A DNA stretch of 64,000 nt, from assembly GCA_034435635.1 (NCBI GenBank), contig DAOTWY010000038.1:1-64000 (forward strand), written 5' to 3'. Shown here piece after piece: positions 35,149 to 44,349 of the stretch. Source of the stretch: DAOTWY01 sp003696565 (GTDB lineage Bacteria > Chloroflexota > Anaerolineae > Aggregatilineales > Phototrophicaceae). A program made the translations under genes and the position numbers. Every line of letters begins with the position of its first letter. Position 1 is the stretch's first letter. Under the pieces are notes generated by a model that had not been told where the DNA came from, did not search any database, and saw only the letters and a list, made by a program, of their open reading frames with translations.

Positions 35149-35577
35149 TTGAAAGCAATCTTCAAACAAGTGGCATTATTCCACGGATTAGATGATTCTC
35201 AGTTAGATCATCTCATAGAAATCAGCCACAAGCTAACGTATCATCAAGATGATATCGTTTTTGAACAAGGAAGTGCGGGAGATGCACTATATATTATTGC
35301 TGATGGACAAGTCGGTGTAAAGGTCAATGATACCGATGGCGACTCGTATGTAGCACTTTATTTGGGCAAAGGACAAGTTTTTGGTGAGATGGCACTGATT
35401 GACCAGGGTACACGTTCCGCTACCATTATTGCTGCGGAAGACCATACCGAAATTTACCGTATTTCAACACAAGATTTTATAACACTGTGTACACAACGCC
35501 CGGATATTGGGTATATTCTAATGCGAAACATCGCCCAAGATTTATCCTTTAAGCTCCGCCATCGTTCAGCAGACTAA
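35149..35577 (+). CDS. Cyclic-nucleotide-binding domain protein without output domain
   Basis: A 142-residue single cNMP-binding domain. Markers are DIVFEQGSAGDALYIIADG and VFGEMALIDQGTRSATI; the latter is the phosphate-binding cassette of CRP-type domains, with the Glu and the Arg that contact cyclic nucleotide. No helix-turn-helix follows, so it is not a CRP transcription factor. The start is TTG 35149, with GAGGAG (35135-35140) nine bases upstream. It lies 12 bases before the next gene and diverges from lon. Confidence 0.9.
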   Translation: MKAIFKQVALFHGLDDSQLDHLIEISHKLTYHQDDIVFEQGSAGDALYIIADGQVGVKVNDTDGDSYVALYLGKGQVFGEMALIDQGTRSATIIAAEDHTEIYRISTQDFITLCTQRPDIGYILMRNIAQDLSFKLRHRSAD

Positions 35578-35589
35578 GGAGTAAGAATT

Positions 35590-35814
35590 ATGATTTATAA
35601 GGTCAGCTATGTTGTTAAAGATGGCGACTTTCCAGGTGGCATCCGAAATGAAACAGAAAGACCTATGGTTGGGTCTTTGGTCAAAATTGGACCGCGCACC
35701 TTTGAAATTATCGAAATTCATGAGATGATGCCGCCACGTGATGGGTTTCAATTCCTTCATGCGTTAGTTGCAGAACCCAGTGAAGCTAAATCATCCGCAG
35801 ATAGTTATTTTTAG
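35590..35814 (+). CDS. Small unrecognised protein
   Basis: A 74-residue soluble protein with a clear ribosome site (AAGGAG, 9 bases before ATG 35590) and a position directly after the cNMP-binding gene, so it is probably co-transcribed with it. The first half is beta-rich (MIYKVSYVVKDGDFPGGIRN, then VGSLVKIGPRTFEIIEI) and the C-terminus is acidic and polar. I know no family for it. Its 3' end overlaps the convergent MBL gene by four bases. Confidence 0.6.
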   Translation: MIYKVSYVVKDGDFPGGIRNETERPMVGSLVKIGPRTFEIIEIHEMMPPRDGFQFLHALVAEPSEAKSSADSYF

Positions 35815-36569
35815 AATATAATCTCATCAAAGTCTTTACAAAGCGTAACCGGTCCATCATAGGCAGCTTGAGCTTCTGGCACTAAAGGAGCTGGATCAGT
35901 ATTCCAAACTTGATAGTGGATCAGATAAAGTGATTTTGCCCGGACTTGTGTTGCTAATTGTGCTGCTTGCCGCGCTGTGCTATGCCCAGGAGGCGGACCA
36001 GCTGCCTCATGAATTAAAATATCTGCCTCATGTGCTAGCTCTAATAATGAATTGGTCGGTTCTGTATCGCAACTATACGCAAAAATTTTACCAGTGATTT
36101 TGTTAAAAATACGCAGTCCGATTGTTGGCACAAAATGCTTAACCGGATAAGACGTGATAATGAAGTCATCATTTTCCATCACTGGGGCGTTAAATCGCTC
36201 ACTGACATAATGAAAAGCCGTTGGGAAGAAGTTAGGGTATTCATGCCAACCGTAACCGTTCATCATATCTTGAACACGGTTGAGACAATGATGTAATCCA
36301 TAAAAACGCATAGGAGCGACCCGCCCCAACAGCCACATATGCATCATCATGTTTGGCACGCCTGCCACATGATCGGGATGAAAATGTGTGAGGATCACAT
36401 CTTGTAAGTCTTCATCATTGATTCCAATATCTTTAATTTTACCAAGTGGGTTAGAGCCAGCATCAATCAAAACCGGTGTGGAATGCTCACCGATTAACAA
36501 AAAATGCGTGTAATCATGCTGTGCATCATTCACCGCCGCAGCCGACCCAAGCACAATAATTCGTGCCAT
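35811..36569 (-). CDS. MBL-fold metallo-hydrolase, RNase Z-like
   Basis: A 252-residue metallo-beta-lactamase fold protein. The zinc motif H-x-H-x-D-H is LTHFHPDHVAGV, a further ligand is in SYPVKHF, the Asp-region is YSCDTEPTN, and the last His lies in LYLIHYQ. It could be an RNase Z-like or arylsulfatase-like hydrolase; it lacks the long flexible arm typical of tRNase Z. No substrate partner is nearby. Its 3' end overlaps the small gene at 35590 by four bases. Confidence 0.88.
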   Translation of the reverse strand: MARIIVLGSAAAVNDAQHDYTHFLLIGEHSTPVLIDAGSNPLGKIKDIGINDEDLQDVILTHFHPDHVAGVPNMMMHMWLLGRVAPMRFYGLHHCLNRVQDMMNGYGWHEYPNFFPTAFHYVSERFNAPVMENDDFIITSYPVKHFVPTIGLRIFNKITGKIFAYSCDTEPTNSLLELAHEADILIHEAAGPPPGHSTARQAAQLATQVRAKSLYLIHYQVWNTDPAPLVPEAQAAYDGPVTLCKDFDEIIF

Positions 36570-36619
36570 AAGAACCTCAAGGATAATTTGATCAAATTAT
36601 CCCTCAGTATAGCACGGGA

Positions 36620-38137
36620 TTAGATTCCAAGTATAGAAAGCACTAAGCGTGGTGTAACGAACGACTCAATAAGCCCTGCCAAGATCAAGCCGGGAATCAC
36701 AACACCAATGATAAGCTTAAGTGTCGTCCCTAACATCACAGTCCAGGCATGTCCAACTGTGCTACCTTTAGGCGGACGAGTCACAACAGCACCAACGGCT
36801 AAGGATACCGCCGCAGATAGCAAGATAACCGGGATTTCAATGATACCGTGTGTTAAAATACCTGCTACAAGCACCATTGGGTTATACCCTGCTGATAAAA
36901 CAGTACCGGTAATATACCCTAACAACGCCAACGTAATCGGCGGGATTACCAAAGCCATCACACCAAAGCTGAAAATTGAAAGTAACAACGTTGCCAAAAG
37001 CACCCGGCTATTCTGCATGAAAATAAACATAAAACTCAATGAGCGTGTTTCAATCGCATAGCTGATAAATTGCTTGGCATCACGATTGGCAACTTCAACC
37101 AATTCTTCTTGAGATGGTAATTGTAAGTGCCACTGAGGCGTAAACGATACAAAAAAACCAACCATAAACGCGAAGATAAACACCCCTGTGGTCACTTTTA
37201 ATGGTGTGGCAATTTGATATAAACTGTAAGGAATAGCCCGCCGATACCAATCCAGAATATTTTTTGCAGGTGTTCCAGTATCATCAACAGCCAAAATATA
37301 TCGCTTGATCTTACCCAATGTACCACGTAAGTTTAGCTGACTAACGGTGCTTGCTAACAGTTCCTCACGATTAAAGATACTGTTGCCAACCCGTAAAAAC
37401 AGCACCGCGACAATGAACATCCCTAAGATAATCGCCCATAATGCCCCAATGCCGAATGGCGAATCTGCATCCGGTGCCAGGAACATAATCACACTTTCTC
37501 CTTGAATGATTAACGCCATGGGGATGATGATAAAACTCGCTAGCAAATTGGCAGCGCGAGTACTGTTTGTTTGGCTGCTGACCACTACTGCCCCCGTCAC
37601 CATGACCAGTGCCTGAACAGCCGTCAATAAGATGATTTGTACAATTAACATCGCTGGCGGTCGCCATGCCAATTCACTAAACAATAAGCTCCCTAAGTAA
37701 ACTGTCATCCCGCCAAAGCTGGCAATCAGTGGTGGGATCATCGCCGCGAGTGTTTTACCAATATATAGTTCGGTGTTGGTTAAGGGTGTGCTTAAGAGCG
37801 GTTCTAAACTACGGCGTTCTTTTTCCCCTACAAATGTTTCTAACGCGATAACCAGAGAAATCGAGATCGGAAAAAAGCCGACGACCATCAGCAGAAAAGG
37901 AATTGTGCGCTCACCAATTAAATCCGCGCCATATCCTTCCACAAATTCTTGAAATTCAGTAGCAAGGAATTGAGCAAGAAACGGAAACAAAAATGTTAAG
38001 ATAATAATCGGTGCGACAATCCGCCAATCCCGAAAACTATCCCGAACCTCACGCTGTGTGACAATCCAAGCGTTGGATAGTGTTATCCGCAAAGTTTTCC
38101 AGCGATTATCTAGTTGTGAAGCTGTATCAGTTGCCAT
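36620..38137 (-). CDS. ABC-2-type transporter permease
   Basis: A 505-residue integral membrane protein with about eleven hydrophobic helices and the ABC-2 stretch VGEKERRSLEPLLSTPLTN after the second helix, which couples to the ATPase. The middle has a large loop (about 300-330), and the second half has LSIFSFGVMALVIPPITLAL, a stage II sporulation M-like (SpoIIM) module. So it may be a fusion of an ABC-2 permease and a SpoIIM-type domain. ATG 38137 is preferred because AGAGG lies nine bases upstream. It overlaps the ATPase stop by 11 bases. Confidence 0.85.
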   Translation of the reverse strand: MATDTASQLDNRWKTLRITLSNAWIVTQREVRDSFRDWRIVAPIIILTFLFPFLAQFLATEFQEFVEGYGADLIGERTIPFLLMVVGFFPISISLVIALETFVGEKERRSLEPLLSTPLTNTELYIGKTLAAMIPPLIASFGGMTVYLGSLLFSELAWRPPAMLIVQIILLTAVQALVMVTGAVVVSSQTNSTRAANLLASFIIIPMALIIQGESVIMFLAPDADSPFGIGALWAIILGMFIVAVLFLRVGNSIFNREELLASTVSQLNLRGTLGKIKRYILAVDDTGTPAKNILDWYRRAIPYSLYQIATPLKVTTGVFIFAFMVGFFVSFTPQWHLQLPSQEELVEVANRDAKQFISYAIETRSLSFMFIFMQNSRVLLATLLLSIFSFGVMALVIPPITLALLGYITGTVLSAGYNPMVLVAGILTHGIIEIPVILLSAAVSLAVGAVVTRPPKGSTVGHAWTVMLGTTLKLIIGVVIPGLILAGLIESFVTPRLVLSILGI

Positions 38138-39056
38138 TTGTCTCATCCTCTTTCACGACTTGTAGATACACATCTTCCAGTGTTTGTGTCACAGGTGATA
38201 ACGTGACAACCTCAACGCCAAGCGTCAACAGGCGACGCAGAACTAGCGGATTAGTCACCTGGGCATCTTCAACCTGATAACGTAGCCAATTGATTCCAGC
38301 TGATTGAACCGTCACAATATCGCTGAGTTCACGCCCCAAACCATTGAGTTGCCCATTAATGCGTAACTCCATCATGGGTTGACCCACAAATTGTTGAACC
38401 AATTCATTAAACGTGCCGTTTGCGATAATCCGCCCATGCCGGATAATAGCGATGCGATCCGCAAGCAGTTGTGCTTCTGTCAGGTTGTGTGTGGTGATTA
38501 AAAATGTACGTTGTCCTTTTTGTAGTTCGATAATGGCATCCCGTACTTGCTTGGCACTAAGTGGATCCATAGCAGAGGTTGGTTCATCTAACAACAATAC
38601 CGGTGGGTTATGAAGCATCGCGCGGACTAATGCAAGTTTCTGCTTCATACCTTTGGAATATTCCCCCAGGCGTTTATCTAGCGCGTCCGTTAATCCAAAA
38701 CGCTCCATCAGATCAAGAGCGCGTTTTCGGCATTCCTCTGCAGAAAGATGGTATACCCGCCCAAAGAACTCCAAATACTCCATCCCTTTCATACGTTCAT
38801 ACAAGCCATGTTGTTCAGTTAATACACCAACATGCGCACGCACTTTTTCTGGCTCGGTCACCACATCATACCCTGCCAACCGTGCAGTACCAGATGATGG
38901 TTGAAGGATGGAAGTCATCATCCGTACAGTGGTTGTTTTCCCTGCCCCATTAGGACCAAGTAACGCCAGCACTTCGCCCTTATCAACCATCAAATTAATA
39001 TGATCTACTGCTAAAAAATCACCAAAATATTTTGTCAGGTCAATACATTCAATCAT
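38127..39056 (-). CDS. ABC transporter ATP-binding protein
   Basis: A 309-residue exporter-type ATPase. Walker A GPNGAGKTTTVRM, Q-loop VLTEQHGLYERM, signature LGEYSKGMKQKLALVRAML, Walker B VLLLDEPTSAMDPL, and switch His TTHNLTEAQ. The C-terminal ~90 residues form a regulatory extension as in NatA/CcmA-like proteins. Together with the overlapping permease gene it forms a two-subunit exporter, perhaps for Na+, antibiotics or a lipid; the substrate is not evident. Confidence 0.92.
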   Translation of the reverse strand: MIECIDLTKYFGDFLAVDHINLMVDKGEVLALLGPNGAGKTTTVRMMTSILQPSSGTARLAGYDVVTEPEKVRAHVGVLTEQHGLYERMKGMEYLEFFGRVYHLSAEECRKRALDLMERFGLTDALDKRLGEYSKGMKQKLALVRAMLHNPPVLLLDEPTSAMDPLSAKQVRDAIIELQKGQRTFLITTHNLTEAQLLADRIAIIRHGRIIANGTFNELVQQFVGQPMMELRINGQLNGLGRELSDIVTVQSAGINWLRYQVEDAQVTNPLVLRRLLTLGVEVVTLSPVTQTLEDVYLQVVKEDETNGN

Positions 39057-39162
39057 AGAGGTTATCCTTGTTTTATAGATGTATTATCACACAAGTTCCT
39101 CCATCATCACCACAAAAAAAACCCGGATCAAGTGACCCGGGTTCTTATCTCTAAGCTAGCAC

Positions 39163-40716
39163 TTATACAGCTTTGCGCCGTTTACGTTTGCCATTTTCTT
39201 CGGTATCATCTTGTGAGGATTTAGTCAACAGCTCAGATGGTGCAATTTCATCGTAGGTGCGTGGGTCGCGCTTACGAGTAGCAAGGCGAATAAGCAATAG
39301 CGTGCCAGCAACAACAAATGCAACACCCGTCACGGCCTGAGACACATTCACCCCATTTACCAGGGTCACCTCAAAGCGAATAAATTCCAGCAAGAACCGG
39401 ATGGCGGAATACTGCACAACATACATCAATAAGAAATCAAACGGACGGAACATATTTCGGCGGTTGTTAAACAGCCATAACAACACACCAAACGCAATCA
39501 AGCTCCAGATAGCTTCGTACGCCCATAATGGATGTACGGTATAGAATACATCGCCTACGTTATTCGTCACAATATACTTGCTATAGTCCCCAACAATCGG
39601 CTGACCAGGTGGAATACCTTCTGATGCACGAATGACGGTTTCGGCAGTTGCCTGTGGAATATGTAATGCCCAGGGGAGATCAGTCAACTTACCAAACAGT
39701 TCTTGATTAACGTAGTTAGCAAAACGACCGATTGCCTGCCCCAATGGGATCACAACTGCGGCAATATCTAACCATGGACCAATTGATAAACCGTTTTTCC
39801 ACAAGTATAAATACGCGCCTAAGCCACCACCGAGCAACGCGCCGAAGATGCTCAACCCACCAGACCAAATAGCGATCGCCCCGTTATCCAAATCAAAGAA
39901 GTTACGCAGGAACCAATTCCGGTCTGTGCGAACTTCACGCGAGACTGTAATTTTTACTGTGTCATCTGGATTCAAAGACTGAACATTGGCTTCTAAAGCT
40001 GTTAAACTGGCAACACGAATGGGTTCATCCTGACCAGGCAATTGAATAGAAACCACACGATCATCTGGTTTAAAGCCAATTTCTGCTAAACGGGAATCTT
40101 CTGGCAATGTTTCAAACAACATGGCAGGGTTTAAGGTGTTGACCAGCACATCTGTTGCGCCCGCCATATTAAAGATTTGATCCACCCGCAGCGTGACAGG
40201 ATCAATCACTTCACCTTCCCGTTCAATAAATAGCTGTACTTCTGTATCTGGTGCGAGATCAAACAGATTCAGCTCTAGTGCAGTGGGAGAGCCAACAGCC
40301 ACAGGCTCTTCAGCGTCCAGCAATTGGAACGCCGTCACCACATCACCTGATTGCAGCCCGACATCTGGAAAGCCCTGGGGCAACTCGGTAATGGTCATTG
40401 TATCATCCAGCGCGCTCGCTAAGGATAAATCTGGCTGATACACCTCAGAAACAGCGACATTATAGGTATATTCTTCGGTCACAAAGGTGTTGACAGTTGC
40501 CGCCGGTGGGAAGAAAACAAACCACAACCGTGCGAAGATAATACCGGGGATGATTGCCCAGGTCAGCGCACCATAAACATGCTCTGGGTCACGCTTGGTA
40601 CGCTTTGCTAACCGCACTGCGACAAAAGTTGCCGCCAACAGTGCTGTAACAATAATGATGCCGTAGTATCGGATTTGCACCGATCCAATTTGAACAAACT
40701 CACTCTGGAAATCCAT
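39163..40716 (-). CDS. lgt: Prolipoprotein diacylglyceryl transferase with large internal PDZ-like insertion
   Basis: Lgt attaches diacylglycerol to the lipobox cysteine of prelipoproteins in the membrane. The protein has 517 residues, nearly twice the usual 260-300. Helices 1-2 (about 15-70, ending GIIFARLWFVFF) are separated from the rest by about 210 residues. That insert contains two PDZ-like repeats (GFPDVGLQSGDVVTAF at 115-130 and LAEIGFKPDDRVVSIQL at 210-226). Then come WSGGLSIFGALLGGG, GQAIGRFANYVNQELFG (the Lgt signature with its Arg) and RFLLEFIRFE. The family His of GGLSIHGG is Phe here. TAATG coupling to the upstream pgsA-like gene fixes the start. Confidence 0.88.
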   Translation of the reverse strand: MDFQSEFVQIGSVQIRYYGIIIVTALLAATFVAVRLAKRTKRDPEHVYGALTWAIIPGIIFARLWFVFFPPAATVNTFVTEEYTYNVAVSEVYQPDLSLASALDDTMTITELPQGFPDVGLQSGDVVTAFQLLDAEEPVAVGSPTALELNLFDLAPDTEVQLFIEREGEVIDPVTLRVDQIFNMAGATDVLVNTLNPAMLFETLPEDSRLAEIGFKPDDRVVSIQLPGQDEPIRVASLTALEANVQSLNPDDTVKITVSREVRTDRNWFLRNFFDLDNGAIAIWSGGLSIFGALLGGGLGAYLYLWKNGLSIGPWLDIAAVVIPLGQAIGRFANYVNQELFGKLTDLPWALHIPQATAETVIRASEGIPPGQPIVGDYSKYIVTNNVGDVFYTVHPLWAYEAIWSLIAFGVLLWLFNNRRNMFRPFDFLLMYVVQYSAIRFLLEFIRFEVTLVNGVNVSQAVTGVAFVVAGTLLLIRLATRKRDPRTYDEIAPSELLTKSSQDDTEENGKRKRRKAV

Positions 40717-41348
40717 TAACTCTTGTCCTCTCTTTGCATAAGGGTTCGGTAGACATACCACAAACGCTGCATTCCGGTAAAGTTTGTGCCAATAGCCAAC
40801 ACCAGTAACCCGATCTCTAGGATTGGGATACCAAAAACATCTGGCGTTAACAGCATGCCCAGGATCACAATCACCCGCTCCAGGCGGCTAAACAAGCCGA
40901 TCTTAACATCAACGCCTAAGCCTTCTGCCCGGGCACGAGTGTAGCTCACCATAAAACTTCCCAAAATAGCAGCGAGTGCCATCACCATCCAGCCGAATTC
41001 GTCCTGAACAGCAAAATAATAACTCAAAGCACCAAAAATTAAACCGTCAGCATATCGGTCTAGGCTAGAATCAAGCATTGCGCCAAATTTATCTTTACGT
41101 TGCATAGCGCGTGCCACTGCCCCATCGACCGCATCCAGTGGCAAACCAAGCAGCAAGATGATCCCACCCCATTGTAAATATCCGGCTGCTACCACAACCG
41201 ACGCAATCATGACTATCAACAAGCCAAGCACAGTAATCATATCAGGATGCAAGCCCAGGCGATATAAGCGTGTACCGAGGCGTGTCATCAAACCGCTTGT
41301 AAGTTTACGAACGCGATCCGTCAATGTAGTGGGTTGTTGAGACATCAT
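40716..41348 (-). CDS. pgsA: CDP-alcohol phosphatidyltransferase
   Basis: A 210-residue membrane enzyme that joins a CDP-activated lipid to an alcohol. The complete family motif D-G-x2-A-R-x8-G-x3-D-x3-D is at residues 75-97, the divalent-metal and CMP-binding site. About six hydrophobic helices follow. The most probable product is phosphatidylglycerophosphate, but phosphatidylinositol-phosphate synthases share the motif, so the symbol is tentative. The stop codon overlaps the lgt start by one base (TAATG), which couples phospholipid synthesis with Lgt, whose substrate is phosphatidylglycerol. Confidence 0.85.
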   Translation of the reverse strand: MMSQQPTTLTDRVRKLTSGLMTRLGTRLYRLGLHPDMITVLGLLIVMIASVVVAAGYLQWGGIILLLGLPLDAVDGAVARAMQRKDKFGAMLDSSLDRYADGLIFGALSYYFAVQDEFGWMVMALAAILGSFMVSYTRARAEGLGVDVKIGLFSRLERVIVILGMLLTPDVFGIPILEIGLLVLAIGTNFTGMQRLWYVYRTLMQREDKS

Positions 41349-41378
41349 CTAAACCTTTATGGATGGATAAACTGACTC

Positions 41379-41408
41379 TTGTCAATATTTGGCTTTTTCT
41401 GCTAAACT
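41379..41408 (+). promoter_or_regulatory. Promoter of tRNA-Pro
   Basis: TTGTCA (41379-41384, 5 of 6), an 18-bp spacer and TAAACT (41403-41408), 13 bases before the tRNA. Confidence 0.55.
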
Positions 41409-41421
41409 CCGATTACATTAT

Positions 41422-41495
41422 CGGGGCGTAGCGCAGCCCGGTAGCGCGCACCGTTCGGGTCGGTGAGGCCCCCGGTTCAAATCCGGGCGCCCCGA
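41422..41495 (+). tRNA. tRNA-Pro (anticodon CGG)
   Basis: Full cloverleaf. The acceptor stem is CGGGGCG / CGCCCCG and the discriminator is A. The D-stem is GCGC/GCGC, the anticodon stem CACCG/CGGTG encloses loop TTCGGGT, and the T-arm is CCCGG-TTCAAAT-CCGGG. Anticodon CGG reads CCG proline codons. CCA is not encoded. It has its own promoter and a strong terminator. Confidence 0.96.
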
Positions 41496-41496
41496 C

Positions 41497-41527
41497 AAAA
41501 GTCCCACCATTTTGGTGGGACTTTTTG
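41497..41527. terminator. Bidirectional terminator between tRNA-Pro and the MazG gene
   Basis: GTCCCACC (41501-41508) pairs with GGTGGGAC (41514-41521), 5-nt loop, flanked by AAAA on the left and TTTTT on the right, so it works for both convergent units. Confidence 0.9.
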
Positions 41528-41576
41528 ATTCCCTGTTCATTAGTATCAGCAAATTGCGATAAATTTCAATGGGAGA

Positions 41577-43034
41577 TTACAAACCAGATGTTTTTGCCTC
41601 ATTCCAAAAGGCATCTAATTCTTCTAGTGTAAATTCTGTCATCGGCTTGCCTGCCTGACGAACTCGAGTCTCAACGTGAGTAAAACGGCGATAAAATTTA
41701 TGATTGGTCAGCCGGAGCGCGTTTTCCGGGTCAATCTTGAGCCAGCGCGCCCAATTGACCAGTACAAATAACAAATCCCCAAACTCCTTTGCGCGTTCGT
41801 CGTCTGTCTGTGCCTCCAAGATCTCAGTCAGTTCTTCATTGATTTTATCCCGCACGCCGTCAATCGCCTTCCAATCAAAGCCAGCACGTGCAGCACGGTC
41901 TTGTGCTTGGTACGCCCATAGCAATGCCGGCAAAGCCTTTGGAATACTGTCTAGAAGCGATTCGGGTTTTTCCACATTACCGTTGACCGCCTTCTCTTGT
42001 GCTTTAATTGCCTCCCAATTGGTGACTACTTCATCGGCATCTGTCACAGAGGTGGATGCAAACACATGTGGATGTCGTCGTATCATTTTTTCATTGACAT
42101 GACGCAGTACATCGGTCATATAAAATTCGCCATCATCAATTGCAATCTGAGTATGCAACACAATTTGAAGCAATAAATCACCCAATTCACGATACAGCTC
42201 ATCTGTATTGCTTTCGTCAATTGCCTCCAATACCTCATAGGTTTCTTCTAGCAAATATTTACGCAAGGATTCATGCGTTTGCTTGCGATCCCACGGACAG
42301 CCTTCTGGTGCACGTAGATGAGCGATAATCTCCTGAAACTGCTCAAAGCTCGTCATCCCGCCCAATGCCGGCACATAAAGTGAAGTCATATGCCCGATAT
42401 GGTCACTCCGGTCAATTTCATAAAGTGGTAGCGTTTCCACAATGGCTGAATCAGTACCAGCCGCATGAATAAGTGTGACTTCAAACTCATCAGGGTATTG
42501 ATTCATGAGTGTGAGTTTCACATTGGATGCCACCGCACGGCTATATACCTGTCCAATTAATGCTGGATAATCAGGGTTAATTGGTGGATGGTGCATCGCC
42601 GCAATATCAATTCCGTCTAAAATTTGTAGCCCATCCAACGCATCCACCCCAATGAGCTTAAGCATTGGCTCAATAAAACTAATACCGTTGACAATCTCAA
42701 CATCGATGCCGGTTTCTGCCGCACGAGTTAAAATCCGAGTCGTGGTGGATTCCCCCACCAACGGATCACCTGGCACAGCGTATACCACATCTTGCTCTTG
42801 TGCCGCAGTTAATAGTGTTTGAACAATTGTCTCATACACTGTTTCAAAGGATTCACTAGCTTCATACAAGTAGTCAAACGTGTGATAAACCTGCCCATTC
42901 TGCGGTAAACAAGCCACACAACCATGTTTTGACGTACGCAAGTAAACCGTTGTAGCGTTCTTTATCACACGCCACGCCTTACGAGAAAGATCATCAATAT
43001 CACCGGGACCTAGCCCAACAATTACCAATTTCAT
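41577..43034 (-). CDS. mazG: MazG family NTP pyrophosphohydrolase with N-terminal tetrapyrrole-methylase domain (YabN type)
   Basis: A 485-residue two-part protein. Residues about 1-220 form a tetrapyrrole-methylase (SAM-type) domain with VIVGLGPGDIDDL and AVPGDPLVGES. Two MazG-type segments follow, one at 225-345 with CPWDRKQTHESLRKYLLEE and LGDLLLQIVLHTQIA and one at about 365-480 with EFGDLLFVLVNWARWL. Its E-E-x-x-E and D-based Mg site hydrolyses non-canonical NTPs to NMPs, cleaning the pool. The same architecture occurs in Bacillus YabN. The methylase domain often lacks known substrate. It shares the terminator with tRNA-Pro. Confidence 0.93.
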   Translation of the reverse strand: MKLVIVGLGPGDIDDLSRKAWRVIKNATTVYLRTSKHGCVACLPQNGQVYHTFDYLYEASESFETVYETIVQTLLTAAQEQDVVYAVPGDPLVGESTTTRILTRAAETGIDVEIVNGISFIEPMLKLIGVDALDGLQILDGIDIAAMHHPPINPDYPALIGQVYSRAVASNVKLTLMNQYPDEFEVTLIHAAGTDSAIVETLPLYEIDRSDHIGHMTSLYVPALGGMTSFEQFQEIIAHLRAPEGCPWDRKQTHESLRKYLLEETYEVLEAIDESNTDELYRELGDLLLQIVLHTQIAIDDGEFYMTDVLRHVNEKMIRRHPHVFASTSVTDADEVVTNWEAIKAQEKAVNGNVEKPESLLDSIPKALPALLWAYQAQDRAARAGFDWKAIDGVRDKINEELTEILEAQTDDERAKEFGDLLFVLVNWARWLKIDPENALRLTNHKFYRRFTHVETRVRQAGKPMTEFTLEELDAFWNEAKTSGL

Positions 43035-43135
43035 CCTGCAATATCCCTAAAGAATTGAAAAATTTGCAAAAAACTAACCTCAAATCAACAAATATCCGGT
43101 ATACTATATAGTCATAGTTCATAGGATAAAAACGA

Positions 43136-44311
43136 ATGCCAATTCAAACCATTTGGGCAGACGATAGCCAAAAACTCATCTGGTGTAAATTTGACGGTTC
43201 TTGGGATTGGGAAGATTTCCACAGTGCAACCAAAGTTGTGCAGTCTATGGTAAAATCTGTTCCTCACACCGTCAATATTATGGCTTTTGCCATCACCAAA
43301 ACACGCTTGCCAGGTCCAATTCCGTTCAATGAAATTGAAGCCAATGTCTTGGACTACCCGCGCAATGTGGGCATTGTCATTATGATAACAGATAATGTGC
43401 TAATCCGGCGCATGTTTAATTTAGCCCGCAAGTTTTACGCGGTGGATGAGGTGTTTCACCTCGTCAATACCATGAAAGCGGCTGAGGCACTGCTTTCTGA
43501 ATGGAAAACATATGATGACCGCAAACAATCGCTTATAGCAGATATGGGGCGTAACATCCAAGTTATCACTCATGCTGCAATCGAGAAGCTCCGCGCCGAA
43601 GATTGGTTATATGACGGCTCACTCCGTGGCGCACAATTAAAATCCGCTAATCTACAAGAAGCTAACCTGTTTTTAGCCAACCTGAGTGGTGCTTATATGC
43701 ACTTTGCTAACTTGCGGAGTGCGAACTTGTTCCGCGCAGAACTGGTAGAGACTGATCTTTCCGCTGCAAATTTAAGTGGGGCTTCATGTGTTGGGGCAAA
43801 TTTTGAACGGGCTAACCTGCAAAAAGCACGCTTACAATACGCTGATCTTTGTGGCGCAAACCTGGAAAAAGCCAATTTACTGGATGCACAAATTGACGGC
43901 ACAATGTTTGATGAGTTTACCATCTTGCCAGATGGCACAGGCTGGACATCCCAAACCAATATGTCGCAGTTCACGCGCCCCAAACCCGAATTAGATTTAT
44001 TGCCATCAAATGCAGATGATGAAACCGAGCCATTACCTGTTGCCACCAAGTTACCAGTACCTGTAGTAAAGCCTAATACCGAACAAAACCAAGACACGCT
44101 ATCAAAACCTGACAAGCAACAATCTACAGCCACGCTCACAGCAGGATCAACTCAGGCGGAATCAGCAATCAGCCCCAAATCAGTAGAGGCATCATCGGCT
44201 TCTACTACAACAAATACAGAGCCAATTAAGCCCATAACCAACAAAATCATCCCTTTACCTAAGCCAGATGATGACACGGATGAAAAAACCGGTACACAAG
44301 ACAATAAATAA
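43136..44311 (+). CDS. STAS-like domain, pentapeptide repeats and acidic disordered tail
   Basis: A 391-residue protein. The first ~125 residues have the strand and helix order of the protein at 16162. Residues about 155-260 are pentapeptide repeats of the A-(N/D)-L-x-x type (AQLKSANLQEANLFLANLSG, SAANLSGASCVGANFERANL and ADLCGANLEKANL), forming a right-handed beta helix. The C-terminal ~115 residues are Pro/Thr/Ser/Asp-rich and probably disordered. Pentapeptide proteins may mimic DNA or act as scaffolds. The combination is unusual to me. AGGA precedes ATG 43136; the -10-like TATACT is at 43100-43105 with an ACTATATAGT palindrome over it. Confidence 0.85.
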   Translation: MPIQTIWADDSQKLIWCKFDGSWDWEDFHSATKVVQSMVKSVPHTVNIMAFAITKTRLPGPIPFNEIEANVLDYPRNVGIVIMITDNVLIRRMFNLARKFYAVDEVFHLVNTMKAAEALLSEWKTYDDRKQSLIADMGRNIQVITHAAIEKLRAEDWLYDGSLRGAQLKSANLQEANLFLANLSGAYMHFANLRSANLFRAELVETDLSAANLSGASCVGANFERANLQKARLQYADLCGANLEKANLLDAQIDGTMFDEFTILPDGTGWTSQTNMSQFTRPKPELDLLPSNADDETEPLPVATKLPVPVVKPNTEQNQDTLSKPDKQQSTATLTAGSTQAESAISPKSVEASSASTTTNTEPIKPITNKIIPLPKPDDDTDEKTGTQDNK

Positions 44312-44315
44312 AAAA

Positions 44316-44344
44316 ACAGGCAAAGTATGATTGCCTGTTTTTTT
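44316..44344. terminator. Bidirectional terminator at the end of the ribosomal cluster
   Basis: ACAGGCAA (44316-44323) pairs with TTGCCTGT (44331-44338), 7-nt loop. A run of A is on the left and T on the right, so it serves both the plus-strand gene at 43136 and the minus-strand rplM-rpsI end. Confidence 0.9.
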
Positions 44345-44349
44345 CGTGT

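Noticed and set aside
34985..35158. N-terminal extension of Lon up to 35158
   Set aside because: It overlaps the divergent cNMP-binding gene, has no Lon-like sequence and lacks a ribosome site.
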